Shown here one piece after another: positions 8,897 to 16,958 of a DNA stretch of 64,000 bases. The stretch is from contig NZ_CAADXO010000019.1 of the NCBI RefSeq assembly GCF_900753045.1, forward strand, positions 16,926 to 80,925. The letters are read 5' to 3'. The position numbers and the translations under genes are program-made. A model generated the notes under the pieces. It searched no databases, had not been told where the DNA came from, and was given only the letters and a program-made list of their open reading frames with translations. Every line of letters starts with the position of its first letter. Positions within the stretch are counted from its first letter, which is position 1. The DNA is from an uncultured Phascolarctobacterium sp. Lineage in GTDB: Bacteria > Bacillota > Negativicutes > Acidaminococcales > Acidaminococcaceae.

Positions 8897-9724
8897 ATGC
8901 AGGATTTTATCATTACGCAAAAAAATAATATCTGGTGGGGAATGTTCCCTCGTTTGGCACAGGCCGGCTTCGGCAATGCCTGCAGCTGCCGTCTGCATGG
9001 TGAAAGCTTTCTGGTGCCGGGTACTTTGAACCTGGCTTTGCATGTGGGTGACGATGCAGAGCTTGTACTGCAGAACCGTCGCCTGTTTGCACAGGCTTTA
9101 GGCCTGGATGCGTCGAAATTTACTACCTGCGAGCAGGTGCATGGCAGCAACGTTGCGGTGGTAGATGAAGCCTTGGTCGGCGCCGGTGCGACTGCACTTG
9201 CCGATACAATTAAGGATACGGATGCTTTGGTTACGAATTTGGCAAACGTGCCGCTGCTGCTGTTCTTCGCAGACTGCGTGCCGTTGCTTTTTGCCGACGA
9301 GCGCCAAGGCGTGTGCGCTGTGGCGCACGCAGGCTGGCGCGGTACGGTGGCACAGATTGGGCGCAAAACTGTGGAAGCTATGCAGCAAGCCTTCGGCTCC
9401 CGTCCCGCAGATATCGTTGCGGCGATTGGTCCGTCTATCGGCCAATGCTGCTACGAGGTGGACGACTTTGTGCGCAGTAAGGCTGCAGGCTATGAGCAGT
9501 TCTTTGCACCACGTGCAGAAAATCCCGGTAAGTATATGCTGGATTTGTGGGGTTACAACCGCCAGGTGCTGCTGGACGCAGGCCTTAAGGAGGAAAATAT
9601 TCTTACTGCCGGCGTCTGCACGGAGCATAACCATGAAATGTTCTGCTCCTACCGTGCAGAGCAGGGAAAAACAGGGCGCATGGGTGTGTGCCTGTACAGA
9701 ATGTCAGCCGGGAAAAATGCGTGA
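8897..9724 (+). CDS. pgeF: PgeF/YfiH-family (laccase-domain) protein
   Basis: Member of the DUF152/YfiH family, described as polyphenol oxidases, purine nucleoside-modifying enzymes or, for PgeF, a peptidoglycan editing factor. The 275-residue protein has the metal-site pieces FADCVPLLF, VAHAGWRGTV and GQCCYEVDD typical of the family. ATG 8897 is preferred because AAGGGGGA (8882-8889) sits seven bases before it; an in-frame TTG at 8870 would include the Shine-Dalgarno in the coding region. Substrate specificity is not visible. Confidence 0.85.
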   Translation: MQDFIITQKNNIWWGMFPRLAQAGFGNACSCRLHGESFLVPGTLNLALHVGDDAELVLQNRRLFAQALGLDASKFTTCEQVHGSNVAVVDEALVGAGATALADTIKDTDALVTNLANVPLLLFFADCVPLLFADERQGVCAVAHAGWRGTVAQIGRKTVEAMQQAFGSRPADIVAAIGPSIGQCCYEVDDFVRSKAAGYEQFFAPRAENPGKYMLDLWGYNRQVLLDAGLKEENILTAGVCTEHNHEMFCSYRAEQGKTGRMGVCLYRMSAGKNA

Positions 9725-9832
9725 GTACTGAGCGTGCGTAGAACTTACGGTTAACGTTAACTTAGAAGATTTAGAAAATGCGTTAAGAAATGCTTTTTGT
9801 AACGCTAAAAAATACGAAAAGAGTGAGTGAAG
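9725..9832 (+). other. Intergenic region with palindromes
   Basis: Contains the perfect 12-bp palindrome GTTAACGTTAAC at 9750-9761 and a hairpin GCGTTA/TAACGC (9780-9785 and 9800-9805). Neither has a T-run, so these are possible operators rather than terminators. Confidence 0.35.
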
Positions 9833-10579
9833 ATGCTTAAGGATACATTTACTTTTCAGGGACCGTTAGGTGAGATTGAATGTCTTGTTGAGCCTAACCG
9901 CAGTGATAATAATGCCGTTCTTGTTATGGCGCACGGCTTCCGCGGCAGCCGCGACAGCGGCGGACGTGCTGCAGGCGTGGCGCATCAGGCTGCGGCGCAT
10001 GCTGCCGTAGTGCGCTTTAACTTTACGGGTACGCAGATAATTTCGCGTCAGGTGGAGGAGCTGCGCGCCGTACTGGCAGAGGTACGCCGCAGACAGCCCG
10101 GTTGCAGGCTGTTCCTTTTGGGACGCAGCCTTGGCGGTGCCGCCTCTATCATCACTGCAGCGCAGGACGGCGCTCTTGCCGGTCTGATTCTGTGGGCAAC
10201 GCCGAATAATCTGCGCTTTACCTTTCGCTACGTGATGACGGAGGACGAATATCGTCGTCTGGACAGCGGCGAAACGCTGCACTTTAATGATGAGCGCGGC
10301 GAATGCGATTTGACACCGGATTTCCTGACGGACTTTGACCAATACGATTTGCCGGCGTTGCTGCAAAAAGCACAGCCATTGCCTGTACTATTAATGCACT
10401 GCAGTGCGGATGAGGTGGTACTGGCGGAGCAGGCGCAGCGCAACGCTGCAGCCATCGGCGAGGCGGCAGAGCTGCATATCTTTGCAGGCGGTGACCACAG
10501 CTTTACGGAATACAGTGACGAAGCAGGCGCGCTGCTGAGCGATTGGCTGGGCAAACGCTTGAAATGCGGCGCTTGTTAG
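9833..10579 (+). CDS. Alpha/beta-hydrolase family protein
   Basis: A 248-residue cytoplasmic hydrolase. An oxyanion-type HGFRGS motif follows strand 3, the nucleophile elbow is GRSLGG (Ser about residue 99), an Asp candidate lies in the HCSADEVV segment, and the catalytic His is in GGDHSFTE near the end. This resembles the dienelactone hydrolase/YfhR-like serine hydrolases; the substrate is unknown. Either GTG 9827 or ATG 9833 could be the start (they differ by two codons); the Shine-Dalgarno is weak. It stands between pgeF and the cyclophilin gene. Confidence 0.72.
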   Translation: MLKDTFTFQGPLGEIECLVEPNRSDNNAVLVMAHGFRGSRDSGGRAAGVAHQAAAHAAVVRFNFTGTQIISRQVEELRAVLAEVRRRQPGCRLFLLGRSLGGAASIITAAQDGALAGLILWATPNNLRFTFRYVMTEDEYRRLDSGETLHFNDERGECDLTPDFLTDFDQYDLPALLQKAQPLPVLLMHCSADEVVLAEQAQRNAAAIGEAAELHIFAGGDHSFTEYSDEAGALLSDWLGKRLKCGAC

Positions 10580-10588
10580 TTGTATAAT
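10559..10588 (+). promoter_or_regulatory. Sigma-A-type promoter for the cyclophilin gene
   Basis: TTGAAA at 10559-10564, 18-bp spacer, TATAAT at 10583-10588. The -35 overlaps the 3' end of the upstream hydrolase gene. Confidence 0.6.
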
Positions 10589-10629
10589 ATACTTGAGGAA
10601 TTATATCCTTTTCTATGGGAGGAAAGAGC

Positions 10630-11190
10630 ATGAAGAAATTGTTAATAATCTGCCTGATGTTGGTGTGTGCGCTGGTGCTTACAGCCTGCGGTCAGGAAAA
10701 GCAGGAGCAGGCACCGAAGGCAGAGCCTGCGACGGCTGTTTTCAACACGAGCATGGGCGATTTTGAGGTGAAGCTGGCAACAGATTATGCACCGGAAACG
10801 TCGAAGAATTTTATTACACTGGCGGAAAAGGGCTTTTATAACGGGCTCATTTTCCATCGCGTAATCGATAACTTTATGATTCAGGGCGGTGATCCTGCCG
10901 GCAACGGTACCGGTGGTCCCGGCTACACTATTAAGGATGAGTTTAGCAGTAAGCTGCTGCATGACGGCCCCGGTGTCATTTCCATGGCAAACCGCGGTCC
11001 GAATACCGGCGGCAGCCAGTTCTTTATCACCCTGCGTGAATGCAAATGGCTTGACGGCAAGCACGCTGTTTTCGGCAAGGTAAGTAAGGGCATGGATGTT
11101 GTTTATAAAATCGGCAAAACAGCAACAGATTCTAATGATAAACCGTTGGAGCCTGTAATCATTAAGAAGGTTACGATAGAAAAACGTTAA
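10630..11190 (+). CDS. Cyclophilin-type peptidyl-prolyl isomerase lipoprotein
   Basis: A 186-residue lipoprotein whose signal peptide ends in the lipobox LTAC (Cys20), followed by a short Gln/Glu linker and a complete cyclophilin domain: FHRVIDNFMIQGGDP, the GPNTGGSQFFITL active-site stretch and WLDGKHAVFGKV. It should act as a prolyl isomerase in the periplasm, anchored to a membrane. ATG 10630 is used because GGGAGGAAAG lies just upstream; an ATG at 10615 would spoil the signal peptide. Its own promoter is visible at 10559-10588. Confidence 0.92.
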   Translation: MKKLLIICLMLVCALVLTACGQEKQEQAPKAEPATAVFNTSMGDFEVKLATDYAPETSKNFITLAEKGFYNGLIFHRVIDNFMIQGGDPAGNGTGGPGYTIKDEFSSKLLHDGPGVISMANRGPNTGGSQFFITLRECKWLDGKHAVFGKVSKGMDVVYKIGKTATDSNDKPLEPVIIKKVTIEKR

Positions 11191-11222
11191 CACCCCTTTT
11201 AAAACAGGTAGGAGGAAATTGC

Positions 11223-12230
11223 TTGGCTAGTGAAGAAGAAAAAATGCAAGGTATACTCGAAACTGTTGACCAGCAGGAAATGGTTGGTATCTGCGGACGT
11301 AATGATGAATTTTTGCGTATAATCCGTGGTGCTTTTGACTGTACAATCGTAGCGCGCGGCAATCAGATTACCATGAGCGGACGCGCCGAAGAGGTTGCGC
11401 AGCTGGAACAGCTGTTGCAGGAGCTACTCTTTTTGTACCGTCAGGGACTGCCGCTGACAACGCATGATGTGCGTTACAGCATGTATATGGTGAAGGCGGG
11501 AAATTTGGAAAGTCTGCACCGTATGTATGCTGACACGATTATCGTCAATAACCGCGGCCGTCAGGTGAAGGCCAAAACCTTGGGACAGTGGCAATATGTG
11601 GAAACCATCCGTCATAACTATATCACCTTGGGCATCGGACCTGCAGGCACAGGCAAAACCTACCTGGCAGTGGCGCTGGCAGTAGCGGCGCTGAAGAAAA
11701 AAGAGGTAGAGCGTATTATCCTGACGCGTCCTGCGGTAGAAGCAGGCGAAAAGCTGGGCTTTTTGCCGGGCGATATGCAGGATAAGGTAGACCCGTATCT
11801 GCGACCGTTGTATGACGGCCTGTATGATATGCTGGGCACGGAAACCTTCCAAAAGTATCTTACCAAGGGTACGATTGAGGTTGCTCCGCTGGCCTACATG
11901 CGCGGACGCACGCTGAATGACGCCTTCATCATTTTGGACGAGGCGCAGAACACTACGCCGGAGCAGATGAAAATGTTCCTGACGCGTTTCGGCTTTGGCA
12001 GCAAGATGGTCATCACCGGCGATATTACGCAGATAGATTTGCCGGGCGGCAAGAACAGCGGCCTGAAGGATGCAGCGCGTATTCTGGGCAATGTACCGGG
12101 AATCGGCGTGATTAAGTTCAGTGAGCAGGACGTTGTGCGCCACGAAATCGTCGGTTCGATTATCAAGGCCTACGAACGCTTTGAAAAACAAAAAGAAAAA
12201 TATAACGGAGAAAAACAGCATGATAATTAA
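11223..12230 (+). CDS. phoH: PhoH-like ATPase
   Basis: A 335-residue PhoH/YbeZ-family protein, linked in many bacteria to RNA metabolism together with YbeY. It has an N-terminal KH-like segment, the P-loop GPAGTGKT at about 139-146, the LTRPAVEAGEKLGFLPGD motif and Walker B-like FIILDEAQN. The start is TTG 11223, preceded by GGAGGA (11211-11216) at six bases. It overlaps ybeY by 11 bp. Confidence 0.93.
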   Translation: MASEEEKMQGILETVDQQEMVGICGRNDEFLRIIRGAFDCTIVARGNQITMSGRAEEVAQLEQLLQELLFLYRQGLPLTTHDVRYSMYMVKAGNLESLHRMYADTIIVNNRGRQVKAKTLGQWQYVETIRHNYITLGIGPAGTGKTYLAVALAVAALKKKEVERIILTRPAVEAGEKLGFLPGDMQDKVDPYLRPLYDGLYDMLGTETFQKYLTKGTIEVAPLAYMRGRTLNDAFIILDEAQNTTPEQMKMFLTRFGFGSKMVITGDITQIDLPGGKNSGLKDAARILGNVPGIGVIKFSEQDVVRHEIVGSIIKAYERFEKQKEKYNGEKQHDN

Positions 12231-12726
12231 TTTGGAAAACGACCAGCAGAAGCTAGAGCTTTCCGCGCAGGTGCTGGAGCGTCTGCAGGAGGGCTTGCAG
12301 GCAGTAGCACGCTTGAACGAGCTGCCGGAGGAGTCAGAAGTTGATGTAACTATTGTCGATGATGAGGAAATCCATGCGCTGAACCGTGAGTATCGCGGCA
12401 TGGATAAGCCTACCGACGTTTTGAGCTTTGCGTTGGATGAGGACTGCGAGGATGAAGATGAGCCGGAGCTGATTGGCGGACCGGAGGAGCATCTTTTCGG
12501 TGATATCATCATTTCGGCGGAAACTGCTCTGCGTCAGGCTGAGGAATACGGCCACGGACTGGAGCGCGAAATGACGTATCTGGCAGTACACGGCATGTTC
12601 CATCTGCTGGGCTATGACCATATGACGGAAGAGGATAAGGCTGAAATGCGTGCGAAAGAGGAGGAAGCTCTGCGTGCGATTAACCTTTCCGAAGAATATT
12701 TTGACCATCCCACTGGTATTCATTGA
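12220..12726 (+). CDS. ybeY: Endoribonuclease/rRNA maturation factor YbeY
   Basis: Metal-dependent single-strand endoribonuclease needed for 16S rRNA 3' maturation and ribosome quality control. The 168-residue product has the zinc motif HGMFHLLGYDH at about 124-134 with its three His ligands. ATG 12220 is preferred because CGGAG lies nine bases upstream and the protein then has the normal length; 33 further in-frame codons upstream run through phoH and are not needed. An acidic insert (DEDCEDEDEPE, about 73-83) lies before the core. Confidence 0.94.
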   Translation: MIINLENDQQKLELSAQVLERLQEGLQAVARLNELPEESEVDVTIVDDEEIHALNREYRGMDKPTDVLSFALDEDCEDEDEPELIGGPEEHLFGDIIISAETALRQAEEYGHGLEREMTYLAVHGMFHLLGYDHMTEEDKAEMRAKEEEALRAINLSEEYFDHPTGIH

Positions 12727-12782
12727 TGCATAATGCTCAATAATTAATAACTAACCTGTAAAAATCATAGGAGGTGCTTTCC

Positions 12783-13190
12783 ATGAAAGACGTAAAACTG
12801 AATGAATTATCCCCGGCTTGGCGCGAATTGTACGATGCAGCGGTTGCTGCCCGTAAGAATGCTTACATTCCTTATTCCAACTTTGCTGTAGGTGCGGCAG
12901 TACGCTGTGCTAACGGAAAAATCTACGGTGGCTGTAATGTGGAAAACGCTTCCTACGGACTTTGTGTCTGCGGTGAGCGTAACGCTATTTTCCACGCTGC
13001 CTGCGCCGGTGAGCGCGAGATGGTGGAGCTGTGCGTAGTTGCAGATACCTCCGGCCCCGTTTCTCCCTGCGGTGCCTGCAGACAGGTAATGCGCGAGTTT
13101 GGTATCCAGACCGTGATTTTGGCAAATATGAAGGGTGACTTTAAAATTACCACGGTAGAAGAACTGCTGCCGTATGGTTTTGAATTATAA
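12783..13190 (+). CDS. cdd: Cytidine deaminase
   Basis: Zinc-dependent deaminase converting (deoxy)cytidine to (deoxy)uridine in pyrimidine salvage. The 135-residue protein has the small tetrameric-type layout: PYSNFAVGAA substrate region, Cys63-Gly-Glu65 (catalytic Glu) and PCGAC (Cys96, Cys99). The usual CAE triad reads CGE here. ATG 12783 follows AGGAGGTG. Its position between ybeY and era is common; dgkA, often found there, is absent. Confidence 0.95.
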   Translation: MKDVKLNELSPAWRELYDAAVAARKNAYIPYSNFAVGAAVRCANGKIYGGCNVENASYGLCVCGERNAIFHAACAGEREMVELCVVADTSGPVSPCGACRQVMREFGIQTVILANMKGDFKITTVEELLPYGFEL

Positions 13191-13208
13191 TAACAGGAGC
13201 TGATTAAG

Positions 13209-14123
13209 ATAAAGAAGGTAAACAACGAAGAAGCTAAACATTATGCCGGCTTTGTGGCTATGGTGGGCCGTCCGAACGTAGGCAAATCCACTTTGACGAA
13301 CAGTCTGATCGGTGAGAAAATCGCCATCATGTCCGACAGACCGCAGACAACCCGCAACAAGATTATGTGCATTATGAACACGGATAATGCGCAGATTATG
13401 TTTCTTGATACACCGGGCATCCACAAGCCGCAGCACAAGCTGGGCGAATACATGGTGCGCACGGCTGAAAGTACGCTGCAGGAGGTTGACGTTGTCCTCT
13501 TCGTAGTAGATGCAACCGAAAAACGCGGCGCAGGCGAAGATTATATCCTGAACCTGCTGCAGAAGGTAAAAACACCGGTAATTCTGGTAGTGAATAAAAT
13601 TGACAAGCTGGCAGATAAGCAAAAGTTGTTCCAAATTATGGAAGGCTACAGCAAGCTGTATAAATTTGCAGCGATTGTACCTGTTTCTGCGCTGAATGAC
13701 AGCGAATTCCCCGGTCTGGTGCAGGAAATCACCAAGCATCTGCCGGAGGGACCGGCGTACTTTCCGGAGGATATGATTACCGACCAGCCGGAGCGCGTAA
13801 TTGCCGCCGAAATGATTCGTGAAAAGGTATTGCGCCTGACGCGTGATGAAATTCCCCATTCCGTAGCAGTTGAGGTGGACGAATTCAAGGAGCGCGACGA
13901 AGAAAACGTTTATATCAGAGCAACAATTTTTGTAGAGCGTGAATCGCAAAAGGGCATTGTTATCGGCGCTAAGGGCAGCCTGCTGAAGAAAATCGGCCAA
14001 CAGGCGCGTGCTGATATCGAAAACCTGCTGTACTGCAAGGTCTTTTTGGATTTATGGGTTAAGGTTAAGGCTGACTGGCGTAACAAGGATAAAGCCTTGA
14101 AGCAGCTTGGCTACAAGGAGTGA
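13209..14123 (+). CDS. era: GTPase Era, apparently with a non-canonical ATA start
   Basis: Ribosome-assembly GTPase that binds the 3' end of 16S rRNA. It has G1 GRPNVGKS, the DRPQTTRN switch, G3 DTPG, G4 NKID, and a C-terminal KH domain (SQKGIVIGAKGSLLKKIG). The reading frame is clearly coding upstream of the first GTG (13254): IKKVNNEEAKHYAGF precedes VAMVGRPNVGKS and matches the Era N-terminus. No ATG, GTG or TTG lies in that stretch. AGGAG at 13195-13199 stands nine bases before ATA 13209 and three before ATT 13203, so I place the start at ATA (304 residues). The GTG at 13254 has no Shine-Dalgarno and would cut the first beta-strand. A G-to-A change from an ancestral ATG is an equally good reading. 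Confidence 0.9.
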   Translation: MKKVNNEEAKHYAGFVAMVGRPNVGKSTLTNSLIGEKIAIMSDRPQTTRNKIMCIMNTDNAQIMFLDTPGIHKPQHKLGEYMVRTAESTLQEVDVVLFVVDATEKRGAGEDYILNLLQKVKTPVILVVNKIDKLADKQKLFQIMEGYSKLYKFAAIVPVSALNDSEFPGLVQEITKHLPEGPAYFPEDMITDQPERVIAAEMIREKVLRLTRDEIPHSVAVEVDEFKERDEENVYIRATIFVERESQKGIVIGAKGSLLKKIGQQARADIENLLYCKVFLDLWVKVKADWRNKDKALKQLGYKE

Positions 14124-14129
14124 GGACTT

Positions 14130-15017
14130 ATCAACTTTTTTCGGAAACTGATTGATTTCTGGCACAGGCTGCCGCTTGCCTGGTATTACCTGAAAACAGG
14201 TACCTGGCATAAGGAAGGCAGCGCCAGCAGTGAGGACGAGCTGCGCCAGCTGGTGAGCGCCAGTGAGCGACATGGCCAGATTGACCATGTCGAGGGCAGC
14301 ATGATCGGCAATGTTTTTGACTTTGCCGACCGTGTAGCGCGCGAGGTCATGGTGCCAAGACAGGATATGGTATGCCTGTTTTTGGATGATACGCTGGCAG
14401 AAAATATGGCTGTTGTGCGTAGCAGTCATCATACACGCTATCCGCTCTGCATGGAGGATAAGGATCAGGTTGTGGGAACGCTGCATGTGCGTGACCTGCT
14501 GAAGCTTAAGCCGGGGCAGACTACCTTTGACCTGCGCCGTCTGATGCGTCCGATTGTTGTTATCCCGGAGGCTATGCCGGTGCCGAAGGCCTTGCGATTG
14601 ATGCAGCAGCGTCATGTGCAGATGGTGCTTGTGGCAGATGAGTACGGTGGTACTGCAGGCCTGATTACGATGGAGGACATCGTAGAGGAAATCGTTGGTG
14701 ATATTCAGGACGAGCATGAAGCGCAGGAGCCGCCGGATGTATTGCAGCTTCCAGATGGCAGTATTGAATTTGACGGCATGGTGCTGCTGGATGATGTGGC
14801 AGAGCAGCTGCCGATTGCATTTGCTGACCCGGAGGAGGACACCATCGGCGGTTATGTATTCGGCCTGCTGGGACGCAAGCCTGAGATTGGCGATGTTGTG
14901 GAGATTTCCGGATACAGCTTCAAGGTGCTGCGCACGGAGGGCTTCCGTGTAGTGCGCGTGCTGGCTGCGAAGCTGCCGCAGGAGCAAAAGCAGAAAGAAG
15001 AACAGCAGGATGAGTGA
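14130..15017 (+). CDS. corC: CorC/HlyC-type CBS-domain protein, apparently with an ATC start
   Basis: Cytoplasmic CBS-pair protein with a C-terminal CorC_HlyC domain (TIGGYVFGLLGRKPEIGDVVEISGY), related to E. coli YbeX/CorC, which also lies near ybeZ-ybeY; it lacks the DUF21 membrane domain of larger relatives. The two CBS motifs cover about residues 75-190. Coding sequence plainly extends upstream of GTG 14253 (EDELRQLVSASERHGQIDH aligns with the CorC N-terminal helix), yet no ATG, GTG or TTG occurs back to the era stop. AAGGAG (14115-14120) lies nine bases before ATC 14130, which gives 295 residues, close to E. coli CorC. It is in the same frame as era, separated only by TGA, so stop readthrough is an alternative. 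Confidence 0.85.
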   Translation: MNFFRKLIDFWHRLPLAWYYLKTGTWHKEGSASSEDELRQLVSASERHGQIDHVEGSMIGNVFDFADRVAREVMVPRQDMVCLFLDDTLAENMAVVRSSHHTRYPLCMEDKDQVVGTLHVRDLLKLKPGQTTFDLRRLMRPIVVIPEAMPVPKALRLMQQRHVQMVLVADEYGGTAGLITMEDIVEEIVGDIQDEHEAQEPPDVLQLPDGSIEFDGMVLLDDVAEQLPIAFADPEEDTIGGYVFGLLGRKPEIGDVVEISGYSFKVLRTEGFRVVRVLAAKLPQEQKQKEEQQDE

Positions 15018-15771
15018 GTCGCAAAGGGAGCTTTTGGCAGATGATGCCCTTGTTTTGCATGTAAAAAACTGGCAGACGGCTGATAAATATGCGGTCTGCT
15101 TTACGAAGGAGCATGGCAAGCTGCGCTTTATCGCCTACGGTGCCCGCTATGAAAAAAATATACATGGCAGATTGCTGCAGCCCTTTGCCAATCTGCATAT
15201 TGAGGTGCAGCAGGGGCAGAAGATAGACAAACTGCGCAGCTGTGAGCTTTTGCAGATGCCCAAGTCTATGGATATGCAGCAGATGGCTTATGCGGCGGTG
15301 GCATCGGAGTTGACTGCTGTGCTGACGGAGGACAGGGTGCCGCAGCCGGAGCTTTACGAAATGTTGGGTGCTGCTCTGGCGGCGCTGATGCAGCGCAATC
15401 CGCGTCTGGTTGTTTTGTCCTATGCTATAAAATTGCTGGCGGCCACGGGCTTTGCACCGCAGCTTACGCATTGCGTGCATTGCGGTGAGGCTGTGACGGC
15501 GCAGGAGGGTGCATGGTTCAGTCCGCTGCAGGGCGGACTTATCTGCAGCAGCTGCAGAAGCAGCTATAACGGCGACGGCCTGGAGCCGTGCAGTGCGGAA
15601 ACACGTGAGCTGTGGCAGTGGCTGGCGCAGCTTGATTACGAGCAGCCGGCGCCCTTTAGGGTGCGAGGCGGCGCGCTGATGGAGCTGGAAAAAATTCTCT
15701 TCAAGTTTATCTTCTTTCAGACAGATAAGCCGTTGAACAGCTTAAATTTTTTGAGTCAGCTGCAGCTGTGA
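15010..15771 (+). CDS. recO: DNA repair protein RecO
   Basis: Recombination mediator of the RecFOR pathway that loads RecA onto SSB-coated DNA. The 253-residue protein has an N-terminal OB-fold segment (YAVCFTKEHGKLRFIAYGAR) and a C-terminal zinc-binding part with Cys155, Cys158, Cys179 and Cys182 (CVHC and CSSC). ATG 15010 lies within the end of corC (8-bp overlap), suggesting coupling. A terminator follows. Confidence 0.93.
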   Translation: MSESQRELLADDALVLHVKNWQTADKYAVCFTKEHGKLRFIAYGARYEKNIHGRLLQPFANLHIEVQQGQKIDKLRSCELLQMPKSMDMQQMAYAAVASELTAVLTEDRVPQPELYEMLGAALAALMQRNPRLVVLSYAIKLLAATGFAPQLTHCVHCGEAVTAQEGAWFSPLQGGLICSSCRSSYNGDGLEPCSAETRELWQWLAQLDYEQPAPFRVRGGALMELEKILFKFIFFQTDKPLNSLNFLSQLQL

Positions 15772-15814
15772 GGCTGTGGCGGAGGCGCTTAATTGAAGAA
15801 CGTAAAACGTAAAC

Positions 15815-15852
15815 AAAAACGCTAGAGGCTTGCAAAGTCTTTAGCGTTTTTT
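15815..15852 (+). terminator. Rho-independent terminator after recO
   Basis: AAAAACGCTA (15815-15824) pairs with TAGCGTTTTT (15842-15851), ending in a T-run. It closes the phoH-recO operon. Confidence 0.85.
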
Positions 15853-15858
15853 GCATGC

Positions 15859-15884
15859 AAAAAGTCCGCTCACATGGAGCGGAC
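15859..15884 (-). terminator. Terminator for the MerR gene on the minus strand
   Basis: GTCCGCTC (15864-15871) pairs with GAGCGGAC (15877-15884). Read on the minus strand the hairpin is followed by TTTTT (15863-15859), about 65 bases after the merR stop. A second hairpin (ATGCTTC/GAAGCAT, 15917-15934) lies between them. Confidence 0.7.
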
Positions 15885-15948
15885 GGTGTAAAGGCTGTCT
15901 TGGATATTTTACGCAAATGCTTCGTGTGAAGCATAACGCAGGGGCTTT

Positions 15949-16809
15949 TTACGTCAGAGAAGTTGTATCCTTATCCACTACCTTCAGAAAGATTTTGTTG
16001 ACGTATTGCTCGCAGTCACAGGAGAACCAATGATTTTCCAGAGGCAGGATATAAATATTGCCGACAGGCTCCAAGTCGTTGGCCTGCAGAAAGTGATCGA
16101 TGCGCTGAGAAAGCTTTTCCGCGTTGTCGCAGAAGGTACCGGAAAAAATGATTTCCAGATAAAGACCTGCGGGCAACGTCATTTTTATGGACTGCCTGTG
16201 CTTGGTAGCGCTGGTGACGCAGGAAAAATATGCCTGCGAATGCTGAAATTCATGCTTTGTAAAAAAGCTTTCCTGATTCAAAACCCAACCGGCATGATTA
16301 GGCAAGGCTCCCTTGTGATGTGCGCGCCTTTGGCCGTGCCGCGCAAACTTAGTAATACGGCTTTTACCGTCGTCGCTTTCCGCAAGCGGTGTGAGGCGCA
16401 GCAGACGGTCATTTTGCCAGCTGAGCGTAATGTGACGGCAGGGGTTAAGCTCCTTGACGTGCATATCATCCTTGATGCGCTCGATGGTGTCGCAGATTTC
16501 CTGATTACTGCGGATGATTGCCTGACATTCCGCTGTTTTTTCCTGCAGCAGCTGCAGAAAATGCTCCTTGCTGCGGTCCTCCAGATATTTTTTGATATTG
16601 GCGATGCTGATATCCAACGCACGCATGTTGACGATTATCTCCAAATCAAGAAATTGCTGGATAGAATAATTGCGGTAACCGTTTTCACTGACAAAGTCCG
16701 GTGAAAGCAGGTTAACCTTGTCGTAGTAGAGCAATGACTGCTTGGATATATTAAAAATTGCTGCCAGCTCACCGGCAGTAAAGTACTTTCGCTTGTCTTT
16801 ATTAATCAT
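15949..16809 (-). CDS. MerR-family transcriptional regulator (copy 1)
   Basis: A 286-residue regulator with an N-terminal MerR winged helix (YFTAGELAAIFNISKQSLLYYDK, then RNYSIQQFLDLEII), a coiled-coil dimer helix (about 90-125) and a long C-terminal domain that looks like a GyrI/SOUL-type small-molecule binding fold (PAGLYLEIIFSGTF near the end). GyrI-like domains bind hydrophobic or tetrapyrrole-like ligands in some relatives, so a tetrapyrrole effector is an inference. It is divergent from the nitrogenase-like operon; a MerR-type operator lies 18 bp before its start. Paralogue of the regulator at 31436-32275, which shares the same layout. Confidence 0.88.
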   Translation of the reverse strand: MINKDKRKYFTAGELAAIFNISKQSLLYYDKVNLLSPDFVSENGYRNYSIQQFLDLEIIVNMRALDISIANIKKYLEDRSKEHFLQLLQEKTAECQAIIRSNQEICDTIERIKDDMHVKELNPCRHITLSWQNDRLLRLTPLAESDDGKSRITKFARHGQRRAHHKGALPNHAGWVLNQESFFTKHEFQHSQAYFSCVTSATKHRQSIKMTLPAGLYLEIIFSGTFCDNAEKLSQRIDHFLQANDLEPVGNIYILPLENHWFSCDCEQYVNKIFLKVVDKDTTSLT

Positions 16810-16826
16810 AATTGTTCCTCATAAGC

Positions 16827-16857
16827 TTGACTATAATACTAGTATATAGTTTAATAT
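16827..16857 (+). promoter_or_regulatory. MerR-type promoter/operator 1 (nitrogenase-like operon)
   Basis: TTGACT (16827-16832), 19-bp spacer with the near-perfect dyad ACTATA...TATAGT, then TAATAT (16852-16857). It drives the operon starting at 16959 and lies within the 5' leader of the divergent merR, so it could also serve for autoregulation. Confidence 0.85.
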
Positions 16858-16892
16858 TAGAAGGAGTAATATCACTTCTTTTTATCTAGTAA

Positions 16893-16921
16893 ATTATATC
16901 ATATTTTTCTTGCTAGTTGAA
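16893..16921 (-). promoter_or_regulatory. Promoter of MerR gene copy 1
   Basis: On the minus strand TTCAAC (16921-16916), 17-bp spacer, TATAAT (16898-16893). Transcription would then cross operator 1 before reaching the merR start at 16809. Confidence 0.55.
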
Positions 16922-16958
16922 TAGAAGTTTTTGAGTATAGGATGGAGGTCAATGTCTA

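Noticed and set aside
9750..9761. GTTAACGTTAAC palindrome as a specific operator
   Set aside because: Symmetry is perfect, but it occurs once, and no matching regulator or second site is seen in the window.
12121..12219. N-terminal extension of YbeY
   Set aside because: The frame is open inside phoH, but the extension has no similarity to YbeY and a good Shine-Dalgarno lies before ATG 12220.
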